Part shown: positions 16,614 to 26,068 of the stretch, piece after piece
How positions within the stretch are numbered: position 1 is the first letter of the stretch
Layout of the letters: each line of letters opens with the position of its first letter
Source: Flavobacteriales bacterium
GTDB taxonomy: Bacteria; Bacteroidota; Bacteroidia; Flavobacteriales_F; PHOS-HE28
Reading direction: 5' to 3'
Length of the DNA: 64,000 nucleotides
Assembly (NCBI GenBank): GCA_020635655.1
Contig: JACJZI010000004.1
Span: 248,001 to 312,000, forward strand
Notes under the pieces: model-generated
Database searches by the model: none
Seen by the model: the letters and a program-made list of their open reading frames with translations, nothing else
What the model was told of the DNA's origin: nothing
Position numbers and translations under genes: made by a program

Positions 16614-18812
16614 CTAGCGGGTCTTCAGCTTCACGTACTGGAACTTGCCGTACTTCTCCGTGTCCTTGTAGTCACCACGGTAACGCGGTCCCTGCACGAG
16701 GTGGTTCACCGCCTCCAACAGGACCTTGTCCGGGTCCTTGCCGCGTGCCTGTACCGATTCGATCAAGCGTTTGCGGGCATCCTCCATCCGCAGGTTGCTC
16801 AACTTCTCGTTCGAGCCGTAGGTCTTCGTGGGCACATGGGAAGCACTGGATTCGATCACGACATTGGCCTTGCCTTTTTCATCGATCAGACCGACCACGG
16901 CGTCGATGAAGGCGGTCCATTCCGACTCGTTCATGTCGATGTCCTTCATGTTGTAGGCGTAGAACTTCTGGTACTCCTTGACATAGGAGGCATCGGGCAT
17001 GGTATGGGTGGCGCCCTTCTCCTTCAACTGGGCATCCGTGAGCGGTTCCTGGGCATTTTCCTTCTTGGCGGTGCCCTGCTCGCTCATGCCTCCTGCGGGT
17101 TCACCCTTTTCCTTCGAACCCGGGGGCGAGCCCTTGGGCAGGTCCACCATGCTGGCCGGACCGGTGATGGCCACCGGGTTCAGATAGATCTCCTTGTTGA
17201 TCTCCTGGTAGGCCGATTCGCATTCCACGAAGATGTCCTCGGTATGGATGGTCTTGTCGTCCACACGATAATCGAGGTTGTACTCCTTGCACGGCGGCAG
17301 GATCACCACGTAGACCCCGTCCCGCTGACGCGGTTTGTAGGTCTTGACCTCACCGGTGGCCTTGTCGGTCACGTAAAGGATGGTGCTTGGCGGCAGGCCC
17401 TGGCCGGGTGGCGGCACGATGAAGCCCTTGAGCACGGCAAGACCCTCGGACTCCATTTCCTGGGGCAGGTCGACGAAGTAGATGTCCTTCTCGCCATACC
17501 CACCGATCTTGTCGGAACTGAAGTATCCCCGGAGCCCGTCCGCGGTGGTGACGAAGAACACGTCGTCATCGACCGTGTTCAGCGGATAGCCGATGTTCAC
17601 GGGTGGGGTCCAAGTGCCATCCTCCTGCATCTCGGAGCTGAAGATGTCGAACCCGCCCATGCTGTTGTGGCCCTTGGAGGCGAAGAACATGGTGCGTCCA
17701 TTGGGGTGGATGAACACGCCGTCCTCATCGTAGGGGGTGTTCACCACGTTGCCGATGTTCTGGGCCTTGCTCCATTCCCCGTTCGGAAGCCGGACCACGC
17801 GATAGATGTCGCGTCCCCCGAAGCCCCCCTTGCGATCGCTGACGAAATAGAGCGTGTTGCCATCGGCGGTCAGCGCGGCATGGGTCTCCCAGCTCTTGGT
17901 GTTGACATCGCTGCCGATGAGCACCGGGTCGCTCCACAATTCACCCACAAGCTTGCTCTCATACAGATTGCCATCACCATCGTCATCCCGATAGATGATC
18001 AATGTCTGACCATCCGCGCTCACGTTCACCGAGGCGAGGTGGCCCGCACCGGCGGGATTGATGTTCAACAGTTCGGGTTCCTGCCAGTTGCCATCGCGGT
18101 CCTTGTAGCTCACGTAGATGTTCTCGAAGGGCAGCCCCGCCTTCTCATCGATGATGCCGGCGTTCGAACTATCGGGCCGGATCCGACGTGAGGTGAAGAA
18201 CAAGGCATTGCCATCGACGGACAGGACCGGGCTGAAATCGGGGTACTCGCAGTTGACCACAGGGCCCACGTTGCTGATCTCGTAGGGTTTGGGGTCGGCG
18301 ACCAGTTCCCGTGCATTGGCGGTCTGCTCCTTGCCACGTTTGGCCTGCTGCCAGAGCTCGTGCCCGGGGTCGACCTCGTCCATGAACTTCTGGTAGAACT
18401 GGTCGGCCTTGTCGAACTCGCTGTTCAGGTGGTAGGCCCTCCCCAGATAATAGTCCACCTCCACGGGCGCATTGGTCTCCTTGGGATCGAACGGATCGTA
18501 GTTCGAGGTGTTGAAGCTGCCGTAGCCACTGGTGCGTTTCTGGGCCGCTGCTTCGAGATAGGGAAGGGCCTTCTGTTTCTGGTTGTACGAGCTGAAGTAG
18601 GAGTACCCCAGTTTGTAGTTCAGGTTGGCGTTGTCAGGCTGCTGGTCCAGGAGTTCCTTCCAGATCTCAGCCGCCTGGTTGTAGAACTTCTCCTCCATCA
18701 GTCTGTTGGCCTCCTCGAACTTCCAATTGAAGCTGGTGTTGTCGCCTTGTGCGGCGGTCCACCGGGGGCCGAGCAAGGCCAACGCCAACAGCGCAGGGTA
18801 GCCGTATCTCAT
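16614..18812 (-). CDS. TPR/PD40 envelope protein with OmpA-like C-terminus
   Basis: A 732-residue exported protein. After a signal peptide (to about 21) come TPR-like helices (EEANRLMEEKFYNQAAEIW, NYKLGYSYFSS), then a WD40-like PD40 propeller with repeated DG..LYFVSDR/FFASKG strands (about 190-450), a carboxypeptidase-regulatory-like beta domain, and a C-terminal domain with VVIESSASHVP and RMEDARKRLIE that looks like a diverged OmpA fold. The order resembles PorE of the type IX secretion system and related cell-envelope proteins. The usual OmpA peptidoglycan-binding NX2LSXXRA motif is only partly kept (SNLRMEDARK). A second protein of the same plan lies at 55093. Confidence 0.85.
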   Translation of the reverse strand: MRYGYPALLALALLGPRWTAAQGDNTSFNWKFEEANRLMEEKFYNQAAEIWKELLDQQPDNANLNYKLGYSYFSSYNQKQKALPYLEAAAQKRTSGYGSFNTSNYDPFDPKETNAPVEVDYYLGRAYHLNSEFDKADQFYQKFMDEVDPGHELWQQAKRGKEQTANARELVADPKPYEISNVGPVVNCEYPDFSPVLSVDGNALFFTSRRIRPDSSNAGIIDEKAGLPFENIYVSYKDRDGNWQEPELLNINPAGAGHLASVNVSADGQTLIIYRDDDGDGNLYESKLVGELWSDPVLIGSDVNTKSWETHAALTADGNTLYFVSDRKGGFGGRDIYRVVRLPNGEWSKAQNIGNVVNTPYDEDGVFIHPNGRTMFFASKGHNSMGGFDIFSSEMQEDGTWTPPVNIGYPLNTVDDDVFFVTTADGLRGYFSSDKIGGYGEKDIYFVDLPQEMESEGLAVLKGFIVPPPGQGLPPSTILYVTDKATGEVKTYKPRQRDGVYVVILPPCKEYNLDYRVDDKTIHTEDIFVECESAYQEINKEIYLNPVAITGPASMVDLPKGSPPGSKEKGEPAGGMSEQGTAKKENAQEPLTDAQLKEKGATHTMPDASYVKEYQKFYAYNMKDIDMNESEWTAFIDAVVGLIDEKGKANVVIESSASHVPTKTYGSNEKLSNLRMEDARKRLIESVQARGKDPDKVLLEAVNHLVQGPRYRGDYKDTEKYGKFQYVKLKTR

Positions 18813-18889
18813 TGCGTGGGTCGTTCGTTCAGGTCGGTCAGGTGTGGCGCGGATAAATGTAGATATTTTCCCTACCGGAGCCCGGTGCT

Positions 18890-20254
18890 TCAGAACTCGG
18901 CCCCGAGCGACCAGGCTTCCAGGATGTCGGCCACGCGACGGACGAAGCGTCCGCCCAACGCGCCGTCCACGACCCGATGGTCGTAACTGTGGCTCAGGAA
19001 CATCATGTGACGGATGCCGATCAGATCACCTTCGGGTGTTTCGATCACCGCCGGTTTCTTGCGGATGGCCCCGGTGGCCATGATGGCCACCTGTGGTTGA
19101 TTGATCACGGGGGTGCCCAGCACGTTCCCGAAGGTACCCACGTTCGTAACGGTATAGGTGCCCCCCTGGATCTCATCCGGCTGCAGCTTGCCTGCGCGCG
19201 CGCGGGAAGCCAGGTCGTTCACCATGCGCGCCATGCCGACGAGGTTCAGTCGGTCCGCATTGCGGATCACGGGAACGATCAGGTTGCCCGAGGGCAACGC
19301 AGCGGCCATGCCGATGTTGATGTCCTTCTTCTTGATGATGTTGTAGCCGTCCACCTGCACGTTGACCATGGGCATCTCCCTGATCGCCTGGACGATCGCC
19401 ATGATGAACATCGGTGTGAAGGTGAGCTTCTCGCCTTCGCGTTGCTCGAACGCCTTCTTCACCTTGTCGCGCCAGTGCACCAGGTTGGTCACGTCCGCCT
19501 CGACAAAACTGGTGACGTGCGGGCTGGTCCGTTTGCTCATCACCATGTGGTCGGCGATCAACCGACGCATACGGTCCATCTCGATGATCTCGTCACCGGT
19601 GGACAGGACGGGGGCCACGCCCCCTTCGCGGGGGGCTTCAACGGGCGCGATGGGGGCCACACGGGATGCTCCTGGAGCAGGTGCGGGCGTCGGGCCGGCC
19701 GCGGGTCCGGCGGATGCCCCCCTGTTCGGCAGGAAGTCGAGCAGGTCCTTCTTCGTGACGCGGCCTCCGCTCCCTGAGCCGGGAATGGATTCGAGCTCGG
19801 CCATGGAGACCCCTTCACTTTGCGCGATGTTGCGCACCAAGGGGGAATAGAACCGTCCGCTGGGTCCCGTTCGTGCGGGCGGCGCGCCTTCGGGCAGGGC
19901 GGCGGACCGTGCACTGGCGGCCGCATGCCCATTGCCGACCGAAGCACCATTGGGGGGCGGCAGGGGCGTGGACCTTGTTGCCGCCGCCGGAGCGGGTGTG
20001 GACACGGCCTCCACCGACCCGCCTTCCGCACCGATGCGGGCGATCGGCTGGCCCACCTTCACCACATCACCATCGTTCACCAGGCGCTCAAGTAGCACCC
20101 CGTCCTGAGGGGCAGGCACCTCGCTGTCCACCTTGTCCGTGGCGATCTCCACGATGGGTTCGTCCGCCTCAACGCGGTCGCCTTCCTGCTTCAGCCATTT
20201 GATGATCGTGGCCTCCGCCACGCTCTCGCCCATCTTGGGCAGTAATATCTCCAT
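18890..20254 (-). CDS. 2-oxoacid dehydrogenase E2 (dihydrolipoamide acyltransferase)
   Basis: The E2 core of a 2-oxoacid dehydrogenase complex, which moves acyl groups from E1 to CoA. Of 454 residues, 1-75 are a lipoyl domain with Lys41 (IATDKVDSEVP), about 135-172 the E3/E1-binding domain (FYSPLVRNIAQSEGV...GSGGRVTKKDLLDFL), and about 220-454 the catalytic domain with DHRVVDG (His426, Asp430). The linker is Ala/Pro-rich. MGESVAEATI is typical of the branched-chain/succinyl-type E2s of Bacteroidota; substrate class is uncertain. E1 and E3 genes are not adjacent. An exact promoter element lies 36 nt upstream. Confidence 0.92.
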   Translation of the reverse strand: MEILLPKMGESVAEATIIKWLKQEGDRVEADEPIVEIATDKVDSEVPAPQDGVLLERLVNDGDVVKVGQPIARIGAEGGSVEAVSTPAPAAATRSTPLPPPNGASVGNGHAAASARSAALPEGAPPARTGPSGRFYSPLVRNIAQSEGVSMAELESIPGSGSGGRVTKKDLLDFLPNRGASAGPAAGPTPAPAPGASRVAPIAPVEAPREGGVAPVLSTGDEIIEMDRMRRLIADHMVMSKRTSPHVTSFVEADVTNLVHWRDKVKKAFEQREGEKLTFTPMFIMAIVQAIREMPMVNVQVDGYNIIKKKDINIGMAAALPSGNLIVPVIRNADRLNLVGMARMVNDLASRARAGKLQPDEIQGGTYTVTNVGTFGNVLGTPVINQPQVAIMATGAIRKKPAVIETPEGDLIGIRHMMFLSHSYDHRVVDGALGGRFVRRVADILEAWSLGAEF

Positions 20255-20290
20255 ACTCGAGGATCCTTTCTTTGGTGCGGACGGTCGCGC

Positions 20291-20298
20291 CAAAGGTA
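20291..20298 (-). promoter_or_regulatory. -7 promoter element TACCTTTG for the E2 gene
   Basis: CAAAGGTA on the plus strand lies between the sulfotransferase stop (20303) and the E2 start (20254), leaving a short leader. Confidence 0.6.
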
Positions 20299-20302
20299 AA
20301 CT

Positions 20303-23300
20303 TCAGTCAGGATGACGGCGGGTGCGGGGGGCAGTCATGCTTCTTTTCATCAATCGCGTATAGAGTGCATCCGCCCGTGCCCGGAGGTCCTCGTTAACGG
20401 ACCCGTCGAACGCATTGTCGTTGGCGAACGGATCGGCCTTTGGTAGATGCAGGTCCATGCCGACATGTTCCCCGATCCGAAGGAGGACACCATCGGGATC
20501 GCGCAGCAGGTCCGCATAGGCGATCAATAGCGTGCCGTCCTCCGCGATGAGGTCGAGCAATCGCGTGTAGTAGGCGATCCAGACCTGCAGCCAGTGGTCG
20601 ATGGAATCCGGTGCCGCATCGATGCGCGTGCGCTCCCCCGCGAACACGAAATGTTTCAGGCCAAGGCCGAACTCGTGATGACCGAGCCAATCCATGTATT
20701 CCCGCACAAAGGGGTCGGCGCGCTGCATTTCGGTGAACCGGAGGTGTTGCTTCATCAGTGACCAGGCATGGTCGATCGGTTCCCGAAAGAGGAATACGGT
20801 CCGAAGCGCAGGCATTCTTTCCCGAAGTGACGCGTACCGCAGGATCAGGTTGTTGTTCTTAGCCAGATAGACGGGACGTTCCGGATGCTGTCGCCCGATG
20901 ATCCGCTGATAGTCCGCATAATCCGCGACGACCTCGACGGAAAGGGTGTGCTCCACCAGCACATCCCCCTGGATGTACGCATCATCAAGGAATACCTTGA
21001 AGAAGTACTCCTCGAGGGCCTCGACGCTGGTATAGCTGAACAGCACCTTGTCACCATGGCTCCGTTCGCGCGCTGCGCCCGACCTCGGTCGGTAGATCCG
21101 GTGCCAGATGTTCGGGGCCAGCAACAGCGGCATATTGGCGTAGGAGAGCGAGTGGAACACCGGCGAACGGGCCAGCATGGTGGTGAGCGCCGTGGTGCCT
21201 GCACGGGCGAGCCCGGAGATGATCACCGGACCCTGTCGGGGCATCACGCCGATGGGCCGGTCCAATGCGCGGCGTTCCCGCTCGAACAGGAACCGGCCGA
21301 TGTGGCGCCCGTTCAGCACCACCCGATGCAGGAGTTTCGACCATGGGGAATAATCCGTGCGGGTGCGAAACCGGGATGCCAGTGCGAACGGCAGGGTGGT
21401 GCCGAGAAGAAGTGCCACTAGGTTCCAGCCATGCATGGGCGCATCCAGGTAGGCCCAAGGCCTTTCCGTGCCTCCGAGCACGACGAGCGGGACCGCGGCC
21501 AAAGCAAGCACGAGCAGCGATAGCATCACAAGACCCAGCAGCGCGCTGCTTTCGGCGGTCGCCTGGCGCACCAAGATCTTGGACCGGATGTTCTCCCCGG
21601 ACCGGCGGTCGAGCAGGGCATCGACGAGCCTTCCCGTAAGCTCGATCAGCCGCATGAAGGGGCGCTGCAGGAGCATGATGCCCACCGCCAGCAGTACCGA
21701 TGAGAAAAGCACCACAAGCCATACGGACAAGGGGGGCGGTCCGGATGGCGTTCGTCCTACAGTGCCGATCGCACCGTCCGGGGCGAACTCATCGTCGAGG
21801 CCGTTCACGTCCGGCAGGATTCCGATCGCCCTGGTGAAACCTGCCTCGCGGACGAGGCTGTCCGGCAGGATGCGGACCCACGCCGGCACATGGACCCGCC
21901 CACCCATCGGTGTGCCGAACACCTTGTTCAACAGCACCTGGTCATCGCGGAGCACCATGTACCGACGCTGGCTCGGCAGTTCCAGGTATAGGGAACCGTC
22001 CGGCAGGATCTCATGGAGGCCCTGCGTACGGGACCGCGCATGCTCGCGTGCCATCAGGCTGTCGCCGACCGTCCAGTGGTGCCCGTCCGCGAGATCGACC
22101 ACGACCACCTGGGAATGGTCCAGGTCGTCCACGGGAAGGCCCCATTCCTTGGGTACATGTGTGCGGTTGCTTAGGGAGTACTGCTCACGGAAGATCTGGC
22201 GATTGCTGAACACCGAGATGGTGGTACCCGGTCCGATGTTGATGTCGTGCTGCGCCAGGAATGGACCATCGATCACGCGCACCACACTGTCCGCCCACGG
22301 CCGGTATTGTACGATCATGGAACGGTCGCGCAAACTGAGGAAGAGATCGCCTTTGCGCCAGCAGGGGCCGTCCCGCAGCGCAGGTGCCACATCGTTCAAG
22401 TGGATGGGGTCGTTCATGTTCCCGCTGAACAACCGTCCGGCAAGGCCGTTCCGGACGAGGATCCCGGCAACACTTTTCCGGTAGATGATGTGGCCATCCT
22501 CTGGATCGATGCGCACTATTTGATCGTCCTGATAGGCGATCCTTTCGCCATAAAGGCCGCGGACCACGCGTCCCAACATCCGGCCTTCCGGTCCGCGGGG
22601 CAGATCCGATGCACAGGTCCATAGTTTTCCCTCCGCATCGACCTGGGTCGCGTGGTGGTAGACCAGATCATGGTCCGTCCAAAGCACGTGGCCGTTCCGG
22701 TCCATACGGAACAGATTCGGCGTCATGTCCAGCTTTGCAACGAAGGAGCCATCTGGCAGGAGGTACGGGTGCAGTGGCGGGGAGTTCTCGAACAAGCGCC
22801 CCACCTCGTTCAACCGCCATTCGGACCCTGCTCCCGAACGAGGAACGGTCCATTGCCAGAGCAGTGAATCGTTGCGCAGATCGAACAGCCGCACCTGCCA
22901 GGCGTCCTCGTCGCGGTCCCAGAAAGCACCGATGCCGAGGATGTCCATGTCCAACCGGTCGACCGCATGGAATCGGGTGGGTGGAAGCCCATAGAAATCC
23001 GGGATGTTCCTGAGGGTGCTGCTCGCGAGCACGGAGCGGGCGTCCTCGACGAGGTGCGCGCAGCGTGCCAGTGCCCGTGACAGGCGCCCCAGTCGCTGTT
23101 CGCCGTTCACCGCGTCCACTGCCCCCCATGCGATGAACGCGATGGCCCCCAGGACCAGCAGCGCCCACGCGCCGATCCGCGCCGTGCCGCGCAGCAATTC
23201 CCTTCCTGCACCCACGTTCCCGCTCCGCAGGCCGCTACCGATGCGCTTCAGGGGGATCCAGAGGATCACACCAAAGGAGAACAGCACGAGGCCGATCAGC

Positions 23301-23368
23301 AGGAGCACGATGATGATCGTGCCCAGACCGATACCGGGACCTACATACAGCAGAGGGACGTGCGGCAT
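20303..23368 (-). CDS. membrane protein fusing an arylsulfotransferase-like propeller to a PAPS-type sulfotransferase
   Basis: A 1021-residue membrane protein with two unrelated sulfotransferase-like parts. Residues 11-40 and 66-82 are membrane helices. About 120-500 is a beta-propeller carrying the arylsulfotransferase-family signature: HLNDVAP at 323-329, GDLFLSLRDRS at 340-350, GPFLAQHDINI at 368-378. Further membrane helices lie near 548-566, 612-632 and 646-665. About 713-1005 is a soluble PAPS-dependent sulfotransferase with the 5'-phosphosulfate-type loop SGLARAGTTALTT at 718-730 and FLFREPIDHAWSL at 859-871. The adjacent GT2 fusion suggests a sulfated polysaccharide or glycolipid product. 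Start and promoter are clear; function is inferred. Confidence 0.82.
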   Translation of the reverse strand: MPHVPLLYVGPGIGLGTIIIVLLLIGLVLFSFGVILWIPLKRIGSGLRSGNVGAGRELLRGTARIGAWALLVLGAIAFIAWGAVDAVNGEQRLGRLSRALARCAHLVEDARSVLASSTLRNIPDFYGLPPTRFHAVDRLDMDILGIGAFWDRDEDAWQVRLFDLRNDSLLWQWTVPRSGAGSEWRLNEVGRLFENSPPLHPYLLPDGSFVAKLDMTPNLFRMDRNGHVLWTDHDLVYHHATQVDAEGKLWTCASDLPRGPEGRMLGRVVRGLYGERIAYQDDQIVRIDPEDGHIIYRKSVAGILVRNGLAGRLFSGNMNDPIHLNDVAPALRDGPCWRKGDLFLSLRDRSMIVQYRPWADSVVRVIDGPFLAQHDINIGPGTTISVFSNRQIFREQYSLSNRTHVPKEWGLPVDDLDHSQVVVVDLADGHHWTVGDSLMAREHARSRTQGLHEILPDGSLYLELPSQRRYMVLRDDQVLLNKVFGTPMGGRVHVPAWVRILPDSLVREAGFTRAIGILPDVNGLDDEFAPDGAIGTVGRTPSGPPPLSVWLVVLFSSVLLAVGIMLLQRPFMRLIELTGRLVDALLDRRSGENIRSKILVRQATAESSALLGLVMLSLLVLALAAVPLVVLGGTERPWAYLDAPMHGWNLVALLLGTTLPFALASRFRTRTDYSPWSKLLHRVVLNGRHIGRFLFERERRALDRPIGVMPRQGPVIISGLARAGTTALTTMLARSPVFHSLSYANMPLLLAPNIWHRIYRPRSGAARERSHGDKVLFSYTSVEALEEYFFKVFLDDAYIQGDVLVEHTLSVEVVADYADYQRIIGRQHPERPVYLAKNNNLILRYASLRERMPALRTVFLFREPIDHAWSLMKQHLRFTEMQRADPFVREYMDWLGHHEFGLGLKHFVFAGERTRIDAAPDSIDHWLQVWIAYYTRLLDLIAEDGTLLIAYADLLRDPDGVLLRIGEHVGMDLHLPKADPFANDNAFDGSVNEDLRARADALYTRLMKRSMTAPRTRRHPD

Positions 23369-23421
23369 GGGCTCGGGACGCGTTCCGCTGCGCGAGGCCC
23401 ATCCTGTCGGCAGCGGTCAGC

Positions 23422-23429
23422 AAATATAG
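23422..23429 (-). promoter_or_regulatory. -7 promoter element TATATTTG
   Basis: CAAATATA on the plus strand lies just after the GT2 gene stop and 53 nt before the sulfotransferase start, so the sulfotransferase can be transcribed separately. Confidence 0.6.
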
Positions 23430-23431
23430 GA

Positions 23432-25339
23432 TCAGGCTCCGCCCAGCAGGGAAAAACCGCGCACGATGAGGGAAAGGTCCTGCCATGCACGATAGTCCTT
23501 GGCATAGGTCAGATCGACACGCTCCACCGTGCGCGGATCGTCCACCGGGCCACCCACCATCAGCGGATCGAGCACCCCCGGCCGCATCGGGGGCAGGCGC
23601 ATTCCCTGCGCACCGGATCCGCGATAGCCGACCCAACTCCGGTCCCCCGCGGCGACCCGCGCGATGTTCCGGAGGAAATTCCCCTTGTGACGCACGAACC
23701 AGATCCCCACCGGCGCGATCAGCGCCAGGACCACCGACATCGATACGTCAACGATGCGTTTCACCCTCCGGGAAGCGGCGTTCTGCACGCTGTGGGTCGG
23801 AAGGATGAAAAGGTCCTGGAGGCTTTCGATGCTGCTCGGCCCGATCACGGCCTGATGGCCGGGTTGCGCCACCTTGAAATAAACACCTGCTCCCCGCAAG
23901 GTCTCCATGGCATCGATGATGGACCGCCAGGGCAGGTCGCGGGCGCAGAGCACCAGTTCATCGTAGCGGCCCTCGGCAAGGCTGCGCTTCAACCTTTGCG
24001 ATCCATCCTTGGATGCGAGCACCTCGGGACCGAGCACCGCCTGTCGCCCGAGGCCGTAGTGTGTTTGCCAAAGGAGGGCCAATGCACCCTGGGCCTCCTC
24101 CCGTGAACCCACTGCAAGCACCCGGCGCCGGTCGAAGGGCCTCAATTTGTAGCCCCGAATGCCGAGCAGGTGCAGTAGTGCACGGGACAAGGTGAGCAGC
24201 GCGGCGATCAACAGGGCCCGCACAACGACATCGGAAAGCGCCAGCGGCGTGAGGGTGATCCATGACCGGAGCACCTCGATGCCGAACATCGCCGCCACAC
24301 CATGGAACATGTGGCGCAAGCGGACGGGCTTGTCGTAACCACCGAAAAAAGCCTGAAGTAGCACCACCAGAGCGGTGGTGAGCGCCACTTGGTCCACGCC
24401 GTCCCTGCCGCTCGACGGCGTGCCCCCCGAAAGCAGGAGACCAGCAGCGACGAAAGTGGCATCGAGCAGGGGCAGGATGGTCCGGTTGAGGAACCGCGTG
24501 AGGATCGCGGCGGCCGCACTGAGATAGATGCTGGCCGAGATCAGCCAGCCGAACAGGTCCGGCCGCTTCCGGGCGAAGTGCTTCCGGGCGAAAATGGCCA
24601 TGGCGTTGTAGAAGACGAAGACATAGTTCACACTGCTCTTCTTGGTGCTCTCCCCCTTGTAGTGGAGGATCCGTGCTTCCGGGAAATACCAATTCTGATA
24701 GCCGCCGAGCGTGATCCGGTAGCTCAGGTCGATGTCCTCCCCGTACATGAAGAAATGCTCGTCGAGCAGTCCCACGCGGTCCAGGGTCTCGCGCCGAAGG
24801 AACATGCAGGCTCCCGATAGGATCTCGATCGGGGCGGTACGGTCCTCGGGCATGTGGCCCAGGTGGTACCGGCCGAACACGCGGCTGCGTGGGAAGATCC
24901 TTGCCAGACCGATGATCTTGAAGAAGGCGACCTGCGGCGTGGGCAGACCGCGCTTGCTCTCGGGCAGGAACCGCCCGGTGCCATCGATCATCTTCACCCC
25001 CAACCCGCCGGCTTTCGGATGCGCATCGAGGAACCCGATCACCTTGCTGAACACGTCCTCGCCCACGATCGTGTCCGGGTTCAGCAGCAGCACGTACCGC
25101 CCGTTGGACTGGCGGATCGCCTGGTTGTTGGCGCGGCTGAACCCGACGTTCTCGGTATTTACGATCACCTGAACATCCGGGAAATTCTCCCGCACCATCG
25201 CCACGCTCCCGTCCGAGCTCTGGTTGTCCACCACGAACACCTCGCCTTCGATATCCCGCATCGCCGCCTGGACGGAATGCAGGCATTGTTCCAGATAGGC
25301 CCTGACGTTGTAGTTGACGATGACGACCGAGAGCTTCAT
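23432..25339 (-). CDS. GT2 glycosyltransferase fused to a polyprenyl-glycosylphosphotransferase-like module
   Basis: A 635-residue fusion. Residues 1-240 are a family-2 glycosyltransferase of the rhamnosyltransferase type (VVIVNYN at 5-11, VDNQSSDGS at 37-45, NPDT at 87-90, GEDIDLSYR at 200-208). Residues about 265-395 hold several membrane helices. About 403-500 is a Rossmann-like domain (RRVLAVGSREEAQ). About 522-635 looks like a bacterial sugar transferase (RRVKRIVDVSMSVVLALIAP, ending KDYRAWQDLSLIVRGFSLL). The sugar-transferase catalytic KFRSM-type core is not recognisable, so the C-terminal half may be structural or inactive. It neighbours the sulfotransferase fusion; both probably act in surface-glycan assembly. 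Confidence 0.82.
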   Translation of the reverse strand: MKLSVVIVNYNVRAYLEQCLHSVQAAMRDIEGEVFVVDNQSSDGSVAMVRENFPDVQVIVNTENVGFSRANNQAIRQSNGRYVLLLNPDTIVGEDVFSKVIGFLDAHPKAGGLGVKMIDGTGRFLPESKRGLPTPQVAFFKIIGLARIFPRSRVFGRYHLGHMPEDRTAPIEILSGACMFLRRETLDRVGLLDEHFFMYGEDIDLSYRITLGGYQNWYFPEARILHYKGESTKKSSVNYVFVFYNAMAIFARKHFARKRPDLFGWLISASIYLSAAAAILTRFLNRTILPLLDATFVAAGLLLSGGTPSSGRDGVDQVALTTALVVLLQAFFGGYDKPVRLRHMFHGVAAMFGIEVLRSWITLTPLALSDVVVRALLIAALLTLSRALLHLLGIRGYKLRPFDRRRVLAVGSREEAQGALALLWQTHYGLGRQAVLGPEVLASKDGSQRLKRSLAEGRYDELVLCARDLPWRSIIDAMETLRGAGVYFKVAQPGHQAVIGPSSIESLQDLFILPTHSVQNAASRRVKRIVDVSMSVVLALIAPVGIWFVRHKGNFLRNIARVAAGDRSWVGYRGSGAQGMRLPPMRPGVLDPLMVGGPVDDPRTVERVDLTYAKDYRAWQDLSLIVRGFSLLGGA

Positions 25340-25382
25340 GCGTCCATGCGTTCAGGTGCGACCGCGCCGGGGCATGCCCGTG

Positions 25383-26000
25383 TCAGCGCCGGACAGCCTG
25401 TTCATAGGGTTTGCGGTCCATGATGCTGCGACCAAGCGTCAGCTCGTCCACGTGCTCAAGGTCGCCGCCGATGCTGATGCCCCGGGCGATCACCGTGACG
25501 GGGACGTCGCGTTCGCTCAGGCGCTTGTTCAGGAAAAAGGAGGTCGTATCGCCCTCCAGGGTCGCGCTCAACGCCAGGACCACCTCCTTCACACCACCCT
25601 CGGCCACGCGCTCCAGCAATCGCGCGATGTGCAGGTCCTCGGGACCCACGCCGTCCATCGGGCTGATCACCCCGCCCAGCACGTGGTACAGTCCTTTGAA
25701 TTGGTGCGTGTTCTCGATGGCGACCACCGCGCTGATATCCTCCACCACGCAGATCAGGCCCTTGTCGCGATCGTGCGCGCTGCAGATCTCGCAAACCGGT
25801 CGATCGCTGATGTTGCAGCACACGTTGCAGTATTGGATCTCATCGCGCATGCGGCGTATCGCATCGGCGAAACGATGCACCGCGCCCGCATCCCGGCGCA
25901 GCAGGTCCAGCGCCAGGCGCATCGCCGAGCGCCGACCGATGCCAGGCAGCGTGGCCAGTTGGTCCACGGCATTCTCCAAAAGGGTGGAGGAGAGGGGCAT
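25383..26000 (-). CDS. recR: recombination protein RecR
   Basis: RecR works with RecO (and RecF) to load RecA at gaps. The 205-residue protein has the helix-hairpin-helix LPGIGRRSAMRLA at 18-30, the C4 zinc finger formed by Cys58, Cys61, Cys70 and Cys73 (CNVCCNISDRPVCEIC), and the Toprim domain beginning ICVVED. The start at MPLSSTLL was chosen because the usual RecR N-terminus begins there. An exact -7 element lies 4 nt upstream, indicating a leaderless message. GT2 follows after 43 nt on the same strand and may be co-transcribed. Confidence 0.97.
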   Translation of the reverse strand: MPLSSTLLENAVDQLATLPGIGRRSAMRLALDLLRRDAGAVHRFADAIRRMRDEIQYCNVCCNISDRPVCEICSAHDRDKGLICVVEDISAVVAIENTHQFKGLYHVLGGVISPMDGVGPEDLHIARLLERVAEGGVKEVVLALSATLEGDTTSFFLNKRLSERDVPVTVIARGISIGGDLEHVDELTLGRSIMDRKPYEQAVRR

Positions 26001-26004
26001 CGGA

Positions 26005-26012
26005 CAAATGTA
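26005..26012 (-). promoter_or_regulatory. -7 promoter element TACATTTG for recR
   Basis: CAAATGTA on the plus strand ends 4 nt before the recR ATG; the transcription start would fall on or next to the start codon. Confidence 0.65.
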
Positions 26013-26068
26013 GCCGGGGCGCACGTCCGCTCCTCCAGTGGCAACTCGGCACCCAGCGATCGCTCCTC

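Noticed and set aside
15684..18191. An 835-codon open frame on the plus strand
   Set aside because: Antisense to the exonuclease and the TPR/PD40 gene, whose motifs are unambiguous on the minus strand.
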